Positions 44,083 to 52,739 of a stretch of DNA of 64,000 nt are shown in pieces. This DNA is from Falsiruegeria litorea R37 (lineage in GTDB: Bacteria; Pseudomonadota; Alphaproteobacteria; Rhodobacterales; Rhodobacteraceae): the NCBI RefSeq assembly GCF_900172225.1, contig NZ_FWFO01000002.1, forward strand, positions 248,001 through 312,000. Reading direction: 5' to 3'. Position 1 is the first letter of the stretch, and each line of letters starts with the position of its first letter. The notes below the pieces were generated by a model that was not told the origin of the DNA, did not search any database, and worked only from the letters and a program-made list of their open reading frames with translations. The translations under genes were made by a program, and so were the position numbers.

Positions 44083-45453
44083 TTATTCTGCGGGGACGCT
44101 TTGCGCGTTCTCACCGCCACGTCCAGAGGCAATCAGCGCACGGCGGGCCAGAGCATAGTTGTCTTCACCACCGGCGCGCTGGGCTTGACGGTCATCCAGA
44201 ATGCTTTCGACCGCGTCCAGACGTCCCGCGCGCAGGCCTGCGTCGATGGTCAGGCGTTCAAAGACATCGCGCTGGGCGTGGCTGCCACCGGCCAGTTGCA
44301 TCGACCCGCGCGCATTTGCTAGGTGATCAAACGCCAGCCCATAGTCGCCGTCGCCAAAGGCGTGCAGGCCAAGGGCCGCGTCCATGCCCGGCTGCGCCAT
44401 GCGGCGGGTGGTATCGCATTTGTTTTGTTGTGCGTCCCGCGCGATCCGGCGCAGCATCGCGGTCGCCGCGTCCTCGCGCTTGTCGCCGGTCAGGGCCAGC
44501 AGATAGTGCAGATCGGCAAAGATCAGGCAACCATCCTCGGTCCGGGCGGCGCTGAATTCAGCCAGCTCTTCCCATCGGTCGCCGACATTGACGCCTTCAA
44601 GCTCGAGCCGCGACAGCAGCGAGGTTGCGTTGGAAATGTCACGGTAATCGTCGGTTTTGTCGGCGCGAATTTCCGCATCATACAGCGCCATCACCTCGTC
44701 GATCTGACCCAGGTCCAGATGCATCAGCGCCTTGTGCCACCAGACGTGGTAGCGGAAGTTGTTGCAGTGGGTAAAGGCATCCTCGCGCCCCGCCAGCCAT
44801 TCCAGACCCTGCGCCGCATTGCCAGTCATGTCGTGGACATGGGCCACCGCATGCAGACCCCAGGCATCGTCCGACACCATCCACAGAGCCTGACGGCCCG
44901 CAATCTCGGCCTTTTCATAAGCTCCGGTTTCCTCAAGCGCAAAGGCGTGGCAGCCCAGCAGATAGCCGCGACCCGCGTGATCGGGGGCATAGGCGGGCAT
45001 CACCCGCTCGATGGACCGGCGCATCCCCTTGGCATCCCCTAGCACAAAGCGCGCCGCGTGGCTGAGTTTCATGGCCAGCGAATCCTCGGGGTGAGAGCGC
45101 AGCACTTCTTCGAACTTTTGGACCGCACCGGTGGGGCTGCCAGCCAGCCAGACCTGCAAGGCTTCGACAAACAGCGTCTCACGCGCACTCACGGGGCGTG
45201 CCTGCATCGCCGCTTGGGCGTCTTTCAAAGCTTGTTCGGCAACCGAATAGAGCTCGCGCCGACCCAGCAGGATGGTGAAGATCCCCTTGATCGCGTGGCC
45301 CAAGGCAAAGTCTGGCTCGGCGGTCAGTACGGCACCCAGATGTTGCGGTGTTACAGCGGCATGCGCCATGAACCCGAGCAGGACACCGTTCCACGCCTCG
45401 ACGCTGTCGTCGCGGGTCAGGCTGTTCATCTGTCCGAAAATGTCTTGTTTCAT
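44083..45453 (-). CDS. TTC38-like tetratricopeptide repeat protein
   Basis: The 456-residue protein is built of helical TPR-like pairs (EDSLAMKLSHAARFVLGDAK, WGLHAVAHVHDMTGNAAQGL, FRYHVWWHKALMHLDLGQID). It matches the layout of the conserved TTC38 family, whose function is not established. It has no signal peptide and is probably cytosolic. Only 22 bases separate it from opgC, so co-transcription with the glucan genes is plausible. The 178-base gap upstream (45454-45631) shows no gene or clear signal. Confidence 0.82.
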   Translation of the reverse strand: MKQDIFGQMNSLTRDDSVEAWNGVLLGFMAHAAVTPQHLGAVLTAEPDFALGHAIKGIFTILLGRRELYSVAEQALKDAQAAMQARPVSARETLFVEALQVWLAGSPTGAVQKFEEVLRSHPEDSLAMKLSHAARFVLGDAKGMRRSIERVMPAYAPDHAGRGYLLGCHAFALEETGAYEKAEIAGRQALWMVSDDAWGLHAVAHVHDMTGNAAQGLEWLAGREDAFTHCNNFRYHVWWHKALMHLDLGQIDEVMALYDAEIRADKTDDYRDISNATSLLSRLELEGVNVGDRWEELAEFSAARTEDGCLIFADLHYLLALTGDKREDAATAMLRRIARDAQQNKCDTTRRMAQPGMDAALGLHAFGDGDYGLAFDHLANARGSMQLAGGSHAQRDVFERLTIDAGLRAGRLDAVESILDDRQAQRAGGEDNYALARRALIASGRGGENAQSVPAE

Positions 45454-45631
45454 GCTAGGTCCGATCCTTGTGTGAGTGCTGGCTCTTACGGCTTAGCAAA
45501 CTGTATAGGCGGCCAGTAACAGTATCGACGCCGCTCGCGAATTGGTGAAAACCCGTGTGCATGAAAAGTGGGAAATCTCGCCGATTCAGCCCCCTATTTC
45601 AGCAGAACACCGCGCAAACCGCAGATGTGTT

Positions 45632-46816
45632 TCAGTCTTTGAAGGGTGTTTTGCTGTTAAGAACTGTTTCAGTGTCGGCCCCAAAGGTCGGCGGAGCATG
45701 TCGATATGTTACAGGCGTGCGGCTGAAATTCAGCGGATTGCCGATCAGGTGCACAGGGCCAGGGGCGGCCTGCATATCGATCTGCATCTCGCGCGCGGCG
45801 ACCTGATCGCTGTCAAAGACCTGATCCAGCGACTGCACCGGACCAACAGGCACCTTGAGCGTCTCAAGCTCGCGAATCACCGTTTGGGTATCGTGGTTTA
45901 GCAAAGCGGGGCGCAGGATGGCATTCAATGCATCGCGGTGTTCAAGTCGGGCGGGGTTGGTGGCAAACCGTTCGTCTGTCGGCAGGTTGTCCAAACCCAG
46001 AAATCCGCAAAACCGGGTGAACTGGCTGTCATTGCCCACGGCCAGGATCACGTGACCATCGGCGGTTTCATAGACGTCATAGGGTACGATATTGGGATGC
46101 CCATTGCCGCGCCGCTGTGGGACATTGCCGCTGGTCAGATAGTTCACACCTTCGTTGATCAACCACGACACCTGTGCATCGACCAGAGCGATGTCGATCT
46201 GCTGGCCTTCGCCTGTGCGTTCGGCGTGGCGCAGGGCGGCGAGGATGCCAACGGTTGCATACATCCCGCACATCACGTCCGCGATGCCAACACCCACCTT
46301 CATCGGTGCGCCTGTCGGTTCACCGGTCAGCGACATGATCCCGCCATAACCTTGCGCCATCAGGTCGTATCCGGGTTTCGCGGCATTTGGTCCGGTCTGC
46401 CCGTAGCCCGAGATCGAACAATAGACGAGGCCGGGCAACTCTTTGGAGATGCTGGCGTAATCCAACCCGTATTTGGCCAGACCACCGGGTTTGAAGTTCT
46501 CGATCAGAATGTCCGCCTCGGCCGCCAGACGGCGGATGGTGGCCTGGCCATCTGGGGTGGTTATGTCCACCGCGACGGATTTCTTGTTGCGGTTGGCGGA
46601 CATGAAATAGGCGCTCAGGTCGCTGGTGTTGCCTTCTGCATCTGTCACATACGGGGGACCCCATTGCCGGGTGTCATCACCGCCCGTGACCGGGTTTTCG
46701 ATCTTCAGGACACTTGCGCCCAGATCGCCCAATAGCTGCGTACATGTGGGACCGGCAAGAATGCGGCTGAGGTCCAGAACCTTGACGCCCGCAAGCGCGC
46801 CCTCAGATACGGCCAT
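45632..46816 (-). CDS. Family III (CaiB/BaiF) CoA-transferase
   Basis: The 394-residue protein has the family N-terminus GVKVLDLSRILAGPTCTQLL and the catalytic Asp in VGVGIADVMCGMYATVGILA. It would move CoA between carboxylic acids. It overlaps the TPP enzyme gene upstream by 14 bases, so the two are translated together. The related pair in oxalate degradation is formyl-CoA transferase with the TPP enzyme oxalyl-CoA decarboxylase. Here the TPP partner is of acetolactate synthase type, so the pathway is open. Confidence 0.87.
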   Translation of the reverse strand: MAVSEGALAGVKVLDLSRILAGPTCTQLLGDLGASVLKIENPVTGGDDTRQWGPPYVTDAEGNTSDLSAYFMSANRNKKSVAVDITTPDGQATIRRLAAEADILIENFKPGGLAKYGLDYASISKELPGLVYCSISGYGQTGPNAAKPGYDLMAQGYGGIMSLTGEPTGAPMKVGVGIADVMCGMYATVGILAALRHAERTGEGQQIDIALVDAQVSWLINEGVNYLTSGNVPQRRGNGHPNIVPYDVYETADGHVILAVGNDSQFTRFCGFLGLDNLPTDERFATNPARLEHRDALNAILRPALLNHDTQTVIRELETLKVPVGPVQSLDQVFDSDQVAAREMQIDMQAAPGPVHLIGNPLNFSRTPVTYRHAPPTFGADTETVLNSKTPFKD

Positions 46817-48422
46817 CGTATCCCTCCCGCTCGATCTCGGCTGCGATCACGGTGAAAGTGTCGGCCTGCTGTGCCTGTTCCAAAGCGGACCGCAGTTCGG
46901 TCCGATTGCGCACAGTGTGGCCCGCACCGCCAAATGCGCGGCCCATGGCGGCAAAGTCGTGATGCCCGAAATCGACGCCCCGGTTGGTCATCTGGCGTTG
47001 GCGTTGTTTCAACTCGATGAGCGCAAGGCTGGCGTCCACGAACACGACAAAGATTGCGCGCGTGTCCAGCTCAGCTGCGGTGGCAAGCTCTCCGGCGACC
47101 ATCAGCAGGCCGGCATCGCCCGAGAAACTGACCACGGGACGATCCGGTTGCGCCAGCTTGCGACCAATCGCCATCGGCACGGCGCAGCCCATGGTGCAGA
47201 GCGCAGAGCTCTGGATCAGGCCACGCGGCTCGGTGCAGTTCCACATCTGGCTCAGCAGAATGCGATGCGCACCGCTGTCTGCGGTGGCCAGCGTCTGGGG
47301 GGGCATCACATCGCGGGTTTCGGCAATAACGGCGGCAGGGCCCCAGTCGTCATCCTGCGGAAACGCTTGTGCCAGCGCCATTTTGGTCGCCTGCGGCTCA
47401 CCCCCGGACCAGACCGCGCGCGCGGCGTTGCCTTTGGCGAGGACTTCAAGCGTTTCGCCCACATGGGCGACAAAGTTCAGGCTGGCCTGATGCATGTAAT
47501 GATCGTTGGGCACGGTGGCGATGTCGATGACCCGCTGTTTCGACGGGTCCCAGGCCTCGCGCCAGCCGGGGCGCATTTCGATTGGGTCGTAGCCCAGGCA
47601 CAGGATCAGATCGGCCTGTTCAACCAGTGGCAACAAATGCTTGTCCGCCAGAGGCGATAGGCCTGCTCCGCCCAGGCACAATGGATGATCCTCGGTCAGG
47701 ATGCCCTTGGCCTTGTAGGTGGTTACAAATGGGATCTGGTAGTGCTCAAGGAACGCCCGCAACACGCAGGCCGAGGTTTCGGCCAGCAGGTCCAGACCAA
47801 CAATGGCTATGGGGCGCTTGCTGTCGGCCAGCCACTCGCGGGCCTGCGCCAGTTTCGCACCCTGGGGCACCACCCGCGCCGCCGGGGCCAGCCGCCGCAG
47901 GGGAACGCCCGTCACGCGCGTGTCCGCTACCGAGATCGGAACGTCGATGTGCACCGGGCCTGGGCGGGGCTGCATCGCAAGCGACACCGCCTTGTCGGCG
48001 ATGATGTCGGCGCCCTTTGCGGTCAGTCGAAAGCTGCCCTTGGTGATGGGGCGAAACACAGCCTGATGATCCATCACCTGATGGGTGTAGGTCAGCGCCT
48101 CATCCTCGTCGACGCACCCCGACAGGACAATCATCGGTACCCGATCCTGCAGTGCATTTGCGACCACGTTGATCCCGTTCATTGCCCCTGGCCCAATCGT
48201 ACCGACCAGAATGGCGGGCGCGCCGTCGGCATGATGCACGCCCTCGGCCATGAAACCGGCTGCGTTTTCGTGCTTGGCCAGATGAAAGGTTATCCCGGCC
48301 TGCTCCAACGCATCCACCAGCGTCAACACCTCTCCCCCGGGCATGCCGAATGCATGCCGACATCCGGCTTCGTACAGGCGGCGCGCCAGCAGATCTGCGG
48401 CACGTGGGGATGGGTTGGACAT
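46803..48422 (-). CDS. Acetolactate synthase-like TPP-dependent enzyme
   Basis: The 539-residue protein has the three-domain layout of the pyruvate decarboxylase/AHAS family. The Glu that activates TPP is in LAKHENAAGFMAEG. The cofactor motif near residue 430 reads SGDAGLLM and, about 25 residues later, VFVDASLALIE, with Asp where Asn is standard. It could condense or decarboxylate a 2-oxo acid or act on a CoA thioester, since a CoA-transferase follows. The ATG at 48422 has GGAG eight bases upstream. Confidence 0.82.
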   Translation of the reverse strand: MSNPSPRAADLLARRLYEAGCRHAFGMPGGEVLTLVDALEQAGITFHLAKHENAAGFMAEGVHHADGAPAILVGTIGPGAMNGINVVANALQDRVPMIVLSGCVDEDEALTYTHQVMDHQAVFRPITKGSFRLTAKGADIIADKAVSLAMQPRPGPVHIDVPISVADTRVTGVPLRRLAPAARVVPQGAKLAQAREWLADSKRPIAIVGLDLLAETSACVLRAFLEHYQIPFVTTYKAKGILTEDHPLCLGGAGLSPLADKHLLPLVEQADLILCLGYDPIEMRPGWREAWDPSKQRVIDIATVPNDHYMHQASLNFVAHVGETLEVLAKGNAARAVWSGGEPQATKMALAQAFPQDDDWGPAAVIAETRDVMPPQTLATADSGAHRILLSQMWNCTEPRGLIQSSALCTMGCAVPMAIGRKLAQPDRPVVSFSGDAGLLMVAGELATAAELDTRAIFVVFVDASLALIELKQRQRQMTNRGVDFGHHDFAAMGRAFGGAGHTVRNRTELRSALEQAQQADTFTVIAAEIEREGYDGRI

Positions 48423-48491
48423 ATGGGGCACTCCGAACTGTTTCAGGATGCGAGATTGCGGAGAGTGCGGGCAGGTGCAAGCCCGATCACG

Positions 48492-48971
48492 TCAGTGTGA
48501 CCCTTTTGTTGCATCGTCGGCGATGGCCAGAAACCTGGCGTCCAATTCCTGAGCAATCGCCGCAAGCGCCGCGCCGCCCTCATCGCTGTAGGGGGCCATG
48601 ACATGCGAAGGAAGTTTATAGGACAGCGTTGCGGTGCCACCCTCGTTTTCTGTCACATACATGCGGATTGGCGCCTCGATCATCGCTGCGGTCGACGTTT
48701 CCAGCACCCGCACGGCGAAGTCGTTGTTGAAAACACCAATGACCCGGTTTCCGGGAATGGTGATGCCGCGATTGGCAGCGGCCTTGGTTGGCCCTGCTTG
48801 GGTGACGACGATAAGCCCATTGGATTTGACGGCTGTCTTCACCGCTTTGATCAGCGCCTCATAGGTCTGCGATGTGGGGTAAACCGCCCAACCTTCACGC
48901 GGTTGCAGATCGCCTGCCCAGGCTGGCATAGCGAACATAAAGACACTCATGAACACAACAGATCGAAACAT
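48492..48971 (-). CDS. Exported DUF302 family protein
   Basis: The 159-residue protein has a signal peptide (MFRSVVFMSVFMFAMPAWAG) and a DUF302 domain (TYEALIKAVKTAVKSNGLIV, NRVIGVFNNDFAVRVLETST, APIRMYVTENEGGTATLSYK). DUF302 proteins are periplasmic or cytosolic, of unknown function and often near oxidoreductase or stress genes. GAGGGGAGAGG precedes the start. It lies 69 bases before the TPP enzyme gene on the same strand. Confidence 0.85.
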   Translation of the reverse strand: MFRSVVFMSVFMFAMPAWAGDLQPREGWAVYPTSQTYEALIKAVKTAVKSNGLIVVTQAGPTKAAANRGITIPGNRVIGVFNNDFAVRVLETSTAAMIEAPIRMYVTENEGGTATLSYKLPSHVMAPYSDEGGAALAAIAQELDARFLAIADDATKGSH

Positions 48972-49090
48972 CGCCTCTCCCCTCAATGGCCCCGTCTTTG
49001 TGCCACCAAACACTACTTGGGTGTGGTCACGATTGCGTGGCCTAGAATGTCACCCTAAGGTCGCCGGGAACATCAGCGGGAGAGGCAGAG

Positions 49091-50641
49091 ATGGCGGACA
49101 TGAATGGAGCAGAGAGCCTGGTGCACACGCTCCTGGACAGCGGGGTCGAGGTCTGCTTCACCAACCCCGGCACCTCCGAGATGCATTTTGTGGCCGCGCT
49201 GGACCATATCCCCGGCATGCGCTCGGTTCTGACCCTGTTCGAAGGCGTCGCAACCGGGGCTGCGGACGGCTACTACCGGATGGCGGGCAAACCGGCCTCG
49301 ACCCTGCTGCATCTGGGGCCGGGACTGGCAAATGGCATCTCGAACCTGCACAACGCCAAGAAGGCGGGATCCGGCGTGGTCAACATCGTGGGGGAACACG
49401 CAGCGTCTCATCTGGAGCTGGATGCACCACTGACGGCAGATATCGAGGGGCTGGCGCGACCGGTGTCCCATTGGGTTCACAGCGCCAAATCGGCAGCGGA
49501 TGTCGGAGCAGATGCCGCCCGGTCGGTACAGGCGGCAAACACCGCTCCGGGTCAGGTCGCGACGCTGATCCTGCCATCCGACACGGCCTGGACCAATGGC
49601 GGTCAAGTGGCCGCACCTCTGGCACCTCCGGTTCGTGTGATGCCTGCCGAGGCTGACATTGCCGCAGCGGCCGCTGCCCTGGACGGAGCAGACAGCCTGT
49701 TGCTGTTGGGCGGCGAGGCCTTGACGGCAGAAGCGTTGGAATTGGCAGGACAGATCGCCGCGCAAACGGGATGTGCGCTGTTGTCGGAATGGTCCAATGC
49801 CCGGATGGAGCGCGGGGCAGGGCGGGTGCCGGTAGCTCGAGTGCCTTATCCGATTGATCTGGCGGTCGAGGTCCTGGCGCCCTTCAAACGCATCGTATTG
49901 GTTGGCGCGCGCGCTCCCATCGGGTTCTTTGCCTATCCCGGTAAGCCAGCGGTTTTGACAGCAGAAGGGGCCAAGATCATCGAATTGGCAGACTGGAGCG
50001 CCGATTTGCATGGCACGCTGGAGGGGCTTTGTGTGGCAGTGGGGGCCGAGGGAGCCCAGCCAGATCTGGCCACGCGCAACTCTGAGGTTTCGGTGACCGG
50101 TCCGCTTAACCCGGACAGCATTGCGCAGGTCTTGGGGCAGAAAATCCCTGAAGGTGCCATCGTTGTGGACGAATCCATCACCACAGGCCGCGCCTTTCAT
50201 CCCGTGACCAAGGGATCAGCACCCCACACATGGCTCAACAATTGCGGCGGCTCGATCGGCTATTCGCTGTCTTGCGCCATTGGGGCTGCGATTGCCTGCC
50301 CGGATCGCAAGGTGCTGACGCTGACGGGGGATGGGTCGGCGCTCTACATGCCACAGGCGCTTTGGACCATGGCGCGCGAGCAGTTGGACATCACCGTGGT
50401 GATCTGGGCCAACCATTCCTATCAGATTTTGCGGGGCGAGTTGACCAACGTAGGTGTGCAGAACCCAGGGCCCCGGGCCATCGACATGCTGACGCTGGAT
50501 CGCCCCCGGATCGACTGGATCGCACAGGCCCGTGCCATGGGGGTAGACGGTGTGCGGGTTGACAGCGCCGAGGGGTTTTCGGACGCGCTGGAGGATGCCT
50601 TTGCCGCGCCAGGCCCGCGGTTGATCGAGGTGTCGATGTGA
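49091..50641 (+). CDS. Acetolactate synthase large subunit-like TPP enzyme
   Basis: The 516-residue TPP-dependent protein begins MADMNGAESLVHTLLDSGVE, has the activating Glu in LFEGVATGAADGYYRM and an intact cofactor motif GDGSALYM with Asn in WANHSYQI. No FAD-binding signature is obvious, and it lacks a small-subunit gene, so it is probably not the branched-chain AHAS. Relatives include benzoylformate decarboxylase-like enzymes. It is divergent from the DUF302 gene and coupled by GTGA overlap to the DUF1636 gene. Confidence 0.83.
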   Translation: MADMNGAESLVHTLLDSGVEVCFTNPGTSEMHFVAALDHIPGMRSVLTLFEGVATGAADGYYRMAGKPASTLLHLGPGLANGISNLHNAKKAGSGVVNIVGEHAASHLELDAPLTADIEGLARPVSHWVHSAKSAADVGADAARSVQAANTAPGQVATLILPSDTAWTNGGQVAAPLAPPVRVMPAEADIAAAAAALDGADSLLLLGGEALTAEALELAGQIAAQTGCALLSEWSNARMERGAGRVPVARVPYPIDLAVEVLAPFKRIVLVGARAPIGFFAYPGKPAVLTAEGAKIIELADWSADLHGTLEGLCVAVGAEGAQPDLATRNSEVSVTGPLNPDSIAQVLGQKIPEGAIVVDESITTGRAFHPVTKGSAPHTWLNNCGGSIGYSLSCAIGAAIACPDRKVLTLTGDGSALYMPQALWTMAREQLDITVVIWANHSYQILRGELTNVGVQNPGPRAIDMLTLDRPRIDWIAQARAMGVDGVRVDSAEGFSDALEDAFAAPGPRLIEVSM

Positions 50642-51000
50642 CAAAGGCGGCGGCGGCGCAGCAGATGACCCTGCGCTTGTGTACGACATGCAGCGGCGAT
50701 CGTGATCGCCCTGCCGAGCGCGACGCGATTGCGCAAGCGCTTCGAGAGGCTGGTTTGCAGGACCGGGTGGAGCTGTTGGACCACGAATGCTTCAGCGCCT
50801 GCGCGCACCCGGTGTCGATCAGCCTGCAAGGTGAAGGGAGGGCGAGCTATGTCTTTGCCGGACTGACGCTGATCGAGGATGCGAGGGACGTCGCAGCCAC
50901 CTGTCAGACCTATTTGGACAGCCCCGGTGGCTGGATCGAAGACGCCCGCCCATGCGGCCGACTGCGCCTATGCCTGAGGGCACGGATACCCGCCCTTTGA
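50638..51000 (+). CDS. DUF1636 Cys-rich protein
   Basis: The 120-residue protein has CTTCSGDRD at residues 15-18 and DHECFSACAHPVSISLQGEG with two more Cys (about 51 and 55). This pattern matches thioredoxin-like [2Fe-2S] ferredoxins, and DUF1636 members often occur near cobalamin or cobalt genes, as here. GTG start overlapping the TPP gene stop. A metal or Fe-S binding role is inferred, not shown. Confidence 0.82.
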   Translation: MTKAAAAQQMTLRLCTTCSGDRDRPAERDAIAQALREAGLQDRVELLDHECFSACAHPVSISLQGEGRASYVFAGLTLIEDARDVAATCQTYLDSPGGWIEDARPCGRLRLCLRARIPAL

Positions 51001-51039
51001 TACCTGCGGCGTTCCCGCCTTTATCTATCGTACGCCAAG

Positions 51040-51242
51040 AGGGGGAGGCTCCCGCCCCCGAGCGATCCTGCTGCGCCAGCACCGCTAGCGGCCTTGGGCC
51101 GGGCGCCGGGCAACGCCCGGCGCGGTTACGCTTGGAGCGCCGGGACCGCCAAATACACCAAAATGCCGAGCGCAGCGAGGCCCGGCCCAACGGGAGGAGG
51201 TGTTTCGTCAGAAACATTGACGACGGGCGGGAGTGCTCCAGG
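51040..51242. repeat. Dispersed intergenic repeat, two opposed copies f and g
   Basis: Copy f runs forward: GGCTCCCGCC, hairpin A (TGCTG / CAGCA around CGC, 51069-51081), CTTGGGCC, hairpin B (GCGCCGGGC / GCCCGGCGC around AAC, 51103-51123). Copy g is on the other strand from 51242: CACTCCCGCCCGTCGTC, hairpin A (TGTTTC / GAAACA, 51201-51216), TCCCGTTGGGCC, then an imperfect hairpin. Copy g is nearly identical to copy a over its conserved blocks. They fill the convergent gap after the DUF1636 gene. Confidence 0.83.
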
Positions 51243-51256
51243 CGCCGTTGTCGCAA

Positions 51257-51751
51257 TCAGTCGACTTGTATGACCGTGGTCGCCTCGACCGGAACCGAAT
51301 CCACCATCAACGGGCTGTGGCTGTTGGCGTTCAGGGACACTTTGATCTCTACCTCGCCCTTGGGAAGGTTTGTCAGGTGATACCAGTTGCCATAGAGCCG
51401 CCCCAGTTTGTCGCCGTTGGCGTAGACATGGGCGTGTCCTTCGCCCGGCACATCTGCCCGCGACGCATTCTCGGGCGAAAAGGTGAAATTCGCAGGCGTA
51501 ACTTTCAGGTTCCAGCCGGACATCGGGTCCTTGAAGGCTTCGATGCTGACCGACGGCGCGTCGCTGCCTGCTGCAATATTCACCGGTGTCGAGTGGTCGT
51601 GCGTCATGGTCTCAGTCGCATCAGCGCCGTGATGCGCCGGATCGCCGTGATCGTGACCGTCAAAGGTGATGCCATTGCCCGCGGCAATGACAAACCCGGC
51701 GCCGCCACCAAACACCAGGCCGATGGCAAAAAGAGCGAGGGATCGGGACAT
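51257..51751 (-). CDS. Exported His-rich putative metal-binding protein
   Basis: The 164-residue protein has an N-terminal membrane or signal segment (LALFAIGLVFGGGAGFVIAA), then a His/Asp-rich stretch with HDHGDPAHHG and MTHDHS. A beta-rich domain follows (GWNLKVTPANFTFSPENASR, GHAHVYANGDKLGRLYGNWY). It probably binds a divalent metal in the periplasm. It lies downstream of the cobalt permease cbtBA, which suggests cobalt, but a terminator separates it from cbtA. GAGGATGGA precedes the start. Confidence 0.75.
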   Translation of the reverse strand: MSRSLALFAIGLVFGGGAGFVIAAGNGITFDGHDHGDPAHHGADATETMTHDHSTPVNIAAGSDAPSVSIEAFKDPMSGWNLKVTPANFTFSPENASRADVPGEGHAHVYANGDKLGRLYGNWYHLTNLPKGEVEIKVSLNANSHSPLMVDSVPVEATTVIQVD

Positions 51752-51771
51752 GTTCCATCCTCAGAAAAAGA

Positions 51772-51806
51772 CAAAGAAAAACCCCGCCAAGTCAATCTCG
51801 GCAGGG
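51772..51806 (-). terminator. Rho-independent terminator after cbtA
   Basis: On the minus strand CCCTGCC pairs with GGCGGGG (one G-T pair) and is followed by TTTTTCTTTG. It lies 17 bases after the cbtA stop and before the His-rich gene. Confidence 0.7.
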
Positions 51807-51822
51807 TCCGATGAAGCGAGGA

Positions 51823-52521
51823 TCAGGCCGTTGCTTCGGCGCGGGCACCTTCGGATTGCCAGAAGTAACCGGCAAAAGTCCCTAGCAGCGCCCAGGCGGC
51901 CATGCCGACGCCAAAGGCGCGGGCGGCAAAAAGCGCGCCAATTTCGGTTGGAACCGGGCCGCTGAAGGTGGACGGTTCAGGCGCACCAATCAGATGGGGT
52001 GCCATCAACAGCAGAGCTGCGACTACGTAGCTGACGATGTTGCCACCATAGGCGATCAGCCACATGGCGATGCCAGCTGCAGCCACCGTTGCGGTCCACC
52101 AGATCTGACGCGCACCCACTTCGGCTGCGGCCACACCAGGCACCTCAGGGGCCAGCGAAAGACCGGGGGCAAAGTGGAACGCCACAAAACCCGCCAGACC
52201 CCACAACAATCCGGTGCGGGCGTTGATCTCGTGCCCTTGACCTTGGGCCACAGACATCAGGGCCACCATAACCAGCGCATAGCCTGTGTAGGTCAGCATG
52301 GTGAAGATGATGCTCAACCCGTCGCGTATCGGCTCGGCGAACATGCCCGGCAGGTCAGGATGCGCGCTGACGGCTTCTGCGCCGAAATGCACCAATGCGC
52401 CGCTCTCATAGAGCTCGGCGTGCAGCAACACGGGTTGCACAAAAACCAACTGCAGCAGGGCTGTAATCAACCCTGCTGCAGCGCCAGCGAACAACGCGCT
52501 GGTCAGAATACGACTGATCAT
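51823..52521 (-). CDS. cbtA: Cobalt transporter subunit CbtA
   Basis: The 232-residue protein has about six membrane segments, beginning MISRILTSALFAGAAAGLIT and including GFVAFHFAPGLSLAPEVPG with a conserved His. CbtA with CbtB forms a predicted cobalt uptake system found under B12 riboswitches. Here the pair sits behind such a riboswitch and next to corrin genes, which supports cobalt delivery for cobalamin. It starts four bases after cbtB. Confidence 0.88.
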   Translation of the reverse strand: MISRILTSALFAGAAAGLITALLQLVFVQPVLLHAELYESGALVHFGAEAVSAHPDLPGMFAEPIRDGLSIIFTMLTYTGYALVMVALMSVAQGQGHEINARTGLLWGLAGFVAFHFAPGLSLAPEVPGVAAAEVGARQIWWTATVAAAGIAMWLIAYGGNIVSYVVAALLLMAPHLIGAPEPSTFSGPVPTEIGALFAARAFGVGMAAWALLGTFAGYFWQSEGARAEATA

Positions 52522-52525
52522 GGCC

Positions 52526-52696
52526 TTAGTGGCAGGGGAAGCCAGTTGCGTGGCGTACATCGTGGGCCGCGTCGTGCAGGCCCGATGCCTGAACGTGACC
52601 GGTCACGGTGATGATCCCCAGGCCCAGTACCACTGCAAAAATAGCGGGCAGGATGCTTGAACCGGCGGCGGCTGCCTTGAGAGTTTTGGTCGTCAT
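52526..52696 (-). CDS. cbtB: Cobalt transporter subunit CbtB
   Basis: The 56-residue protein has one membrane helix (ILPAIFAVVLGLGIITVTGH) and a His-rich C-terminus (LHDAAHDVRHATGFPCH), the hallmark of CbtB and a likely metal site. It is the first gene after the B12 riboswitch, with TTAGGAGG as ribosome site. Confidence 0.9.
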   Translation of the reverse strand: MTTKTLKAAAAGSSILPAIFAVVLGLGIITVTGHVQASGLHDAAHDVRHATGFPCH

Positions 52697-52703
52697 ATGT
52701 CGT

Positions 52704-52730
52704 CCTCCTAAGCCGTCGCACCCGACGGCT
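52704..52730 (-). promoter_or_regulatory. Hairpin abutting the cbtB ribosome site (likely riboswitch expression platform)
   Basis: On the minus strand AGCCGTCG pairs with CGACGGCT around GGTG, one base before the TAGGAGG ribosome site of cbtB. Its place between the B12 box and the start codon suggests that it mediates ligand control of translation or termination. Confidence 0.6.
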
Positions 52731-52739
52731 GGTGTTAAA

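Noticed and set aside
49091-50641. Assignment as the biosynthetic acetohydroxyacid synthase (ilvB or ilvI)
   Set aside because: It is shorter than AHAS, no small-subunit gene follows, and the adjacent genes are not branched-chain genes.
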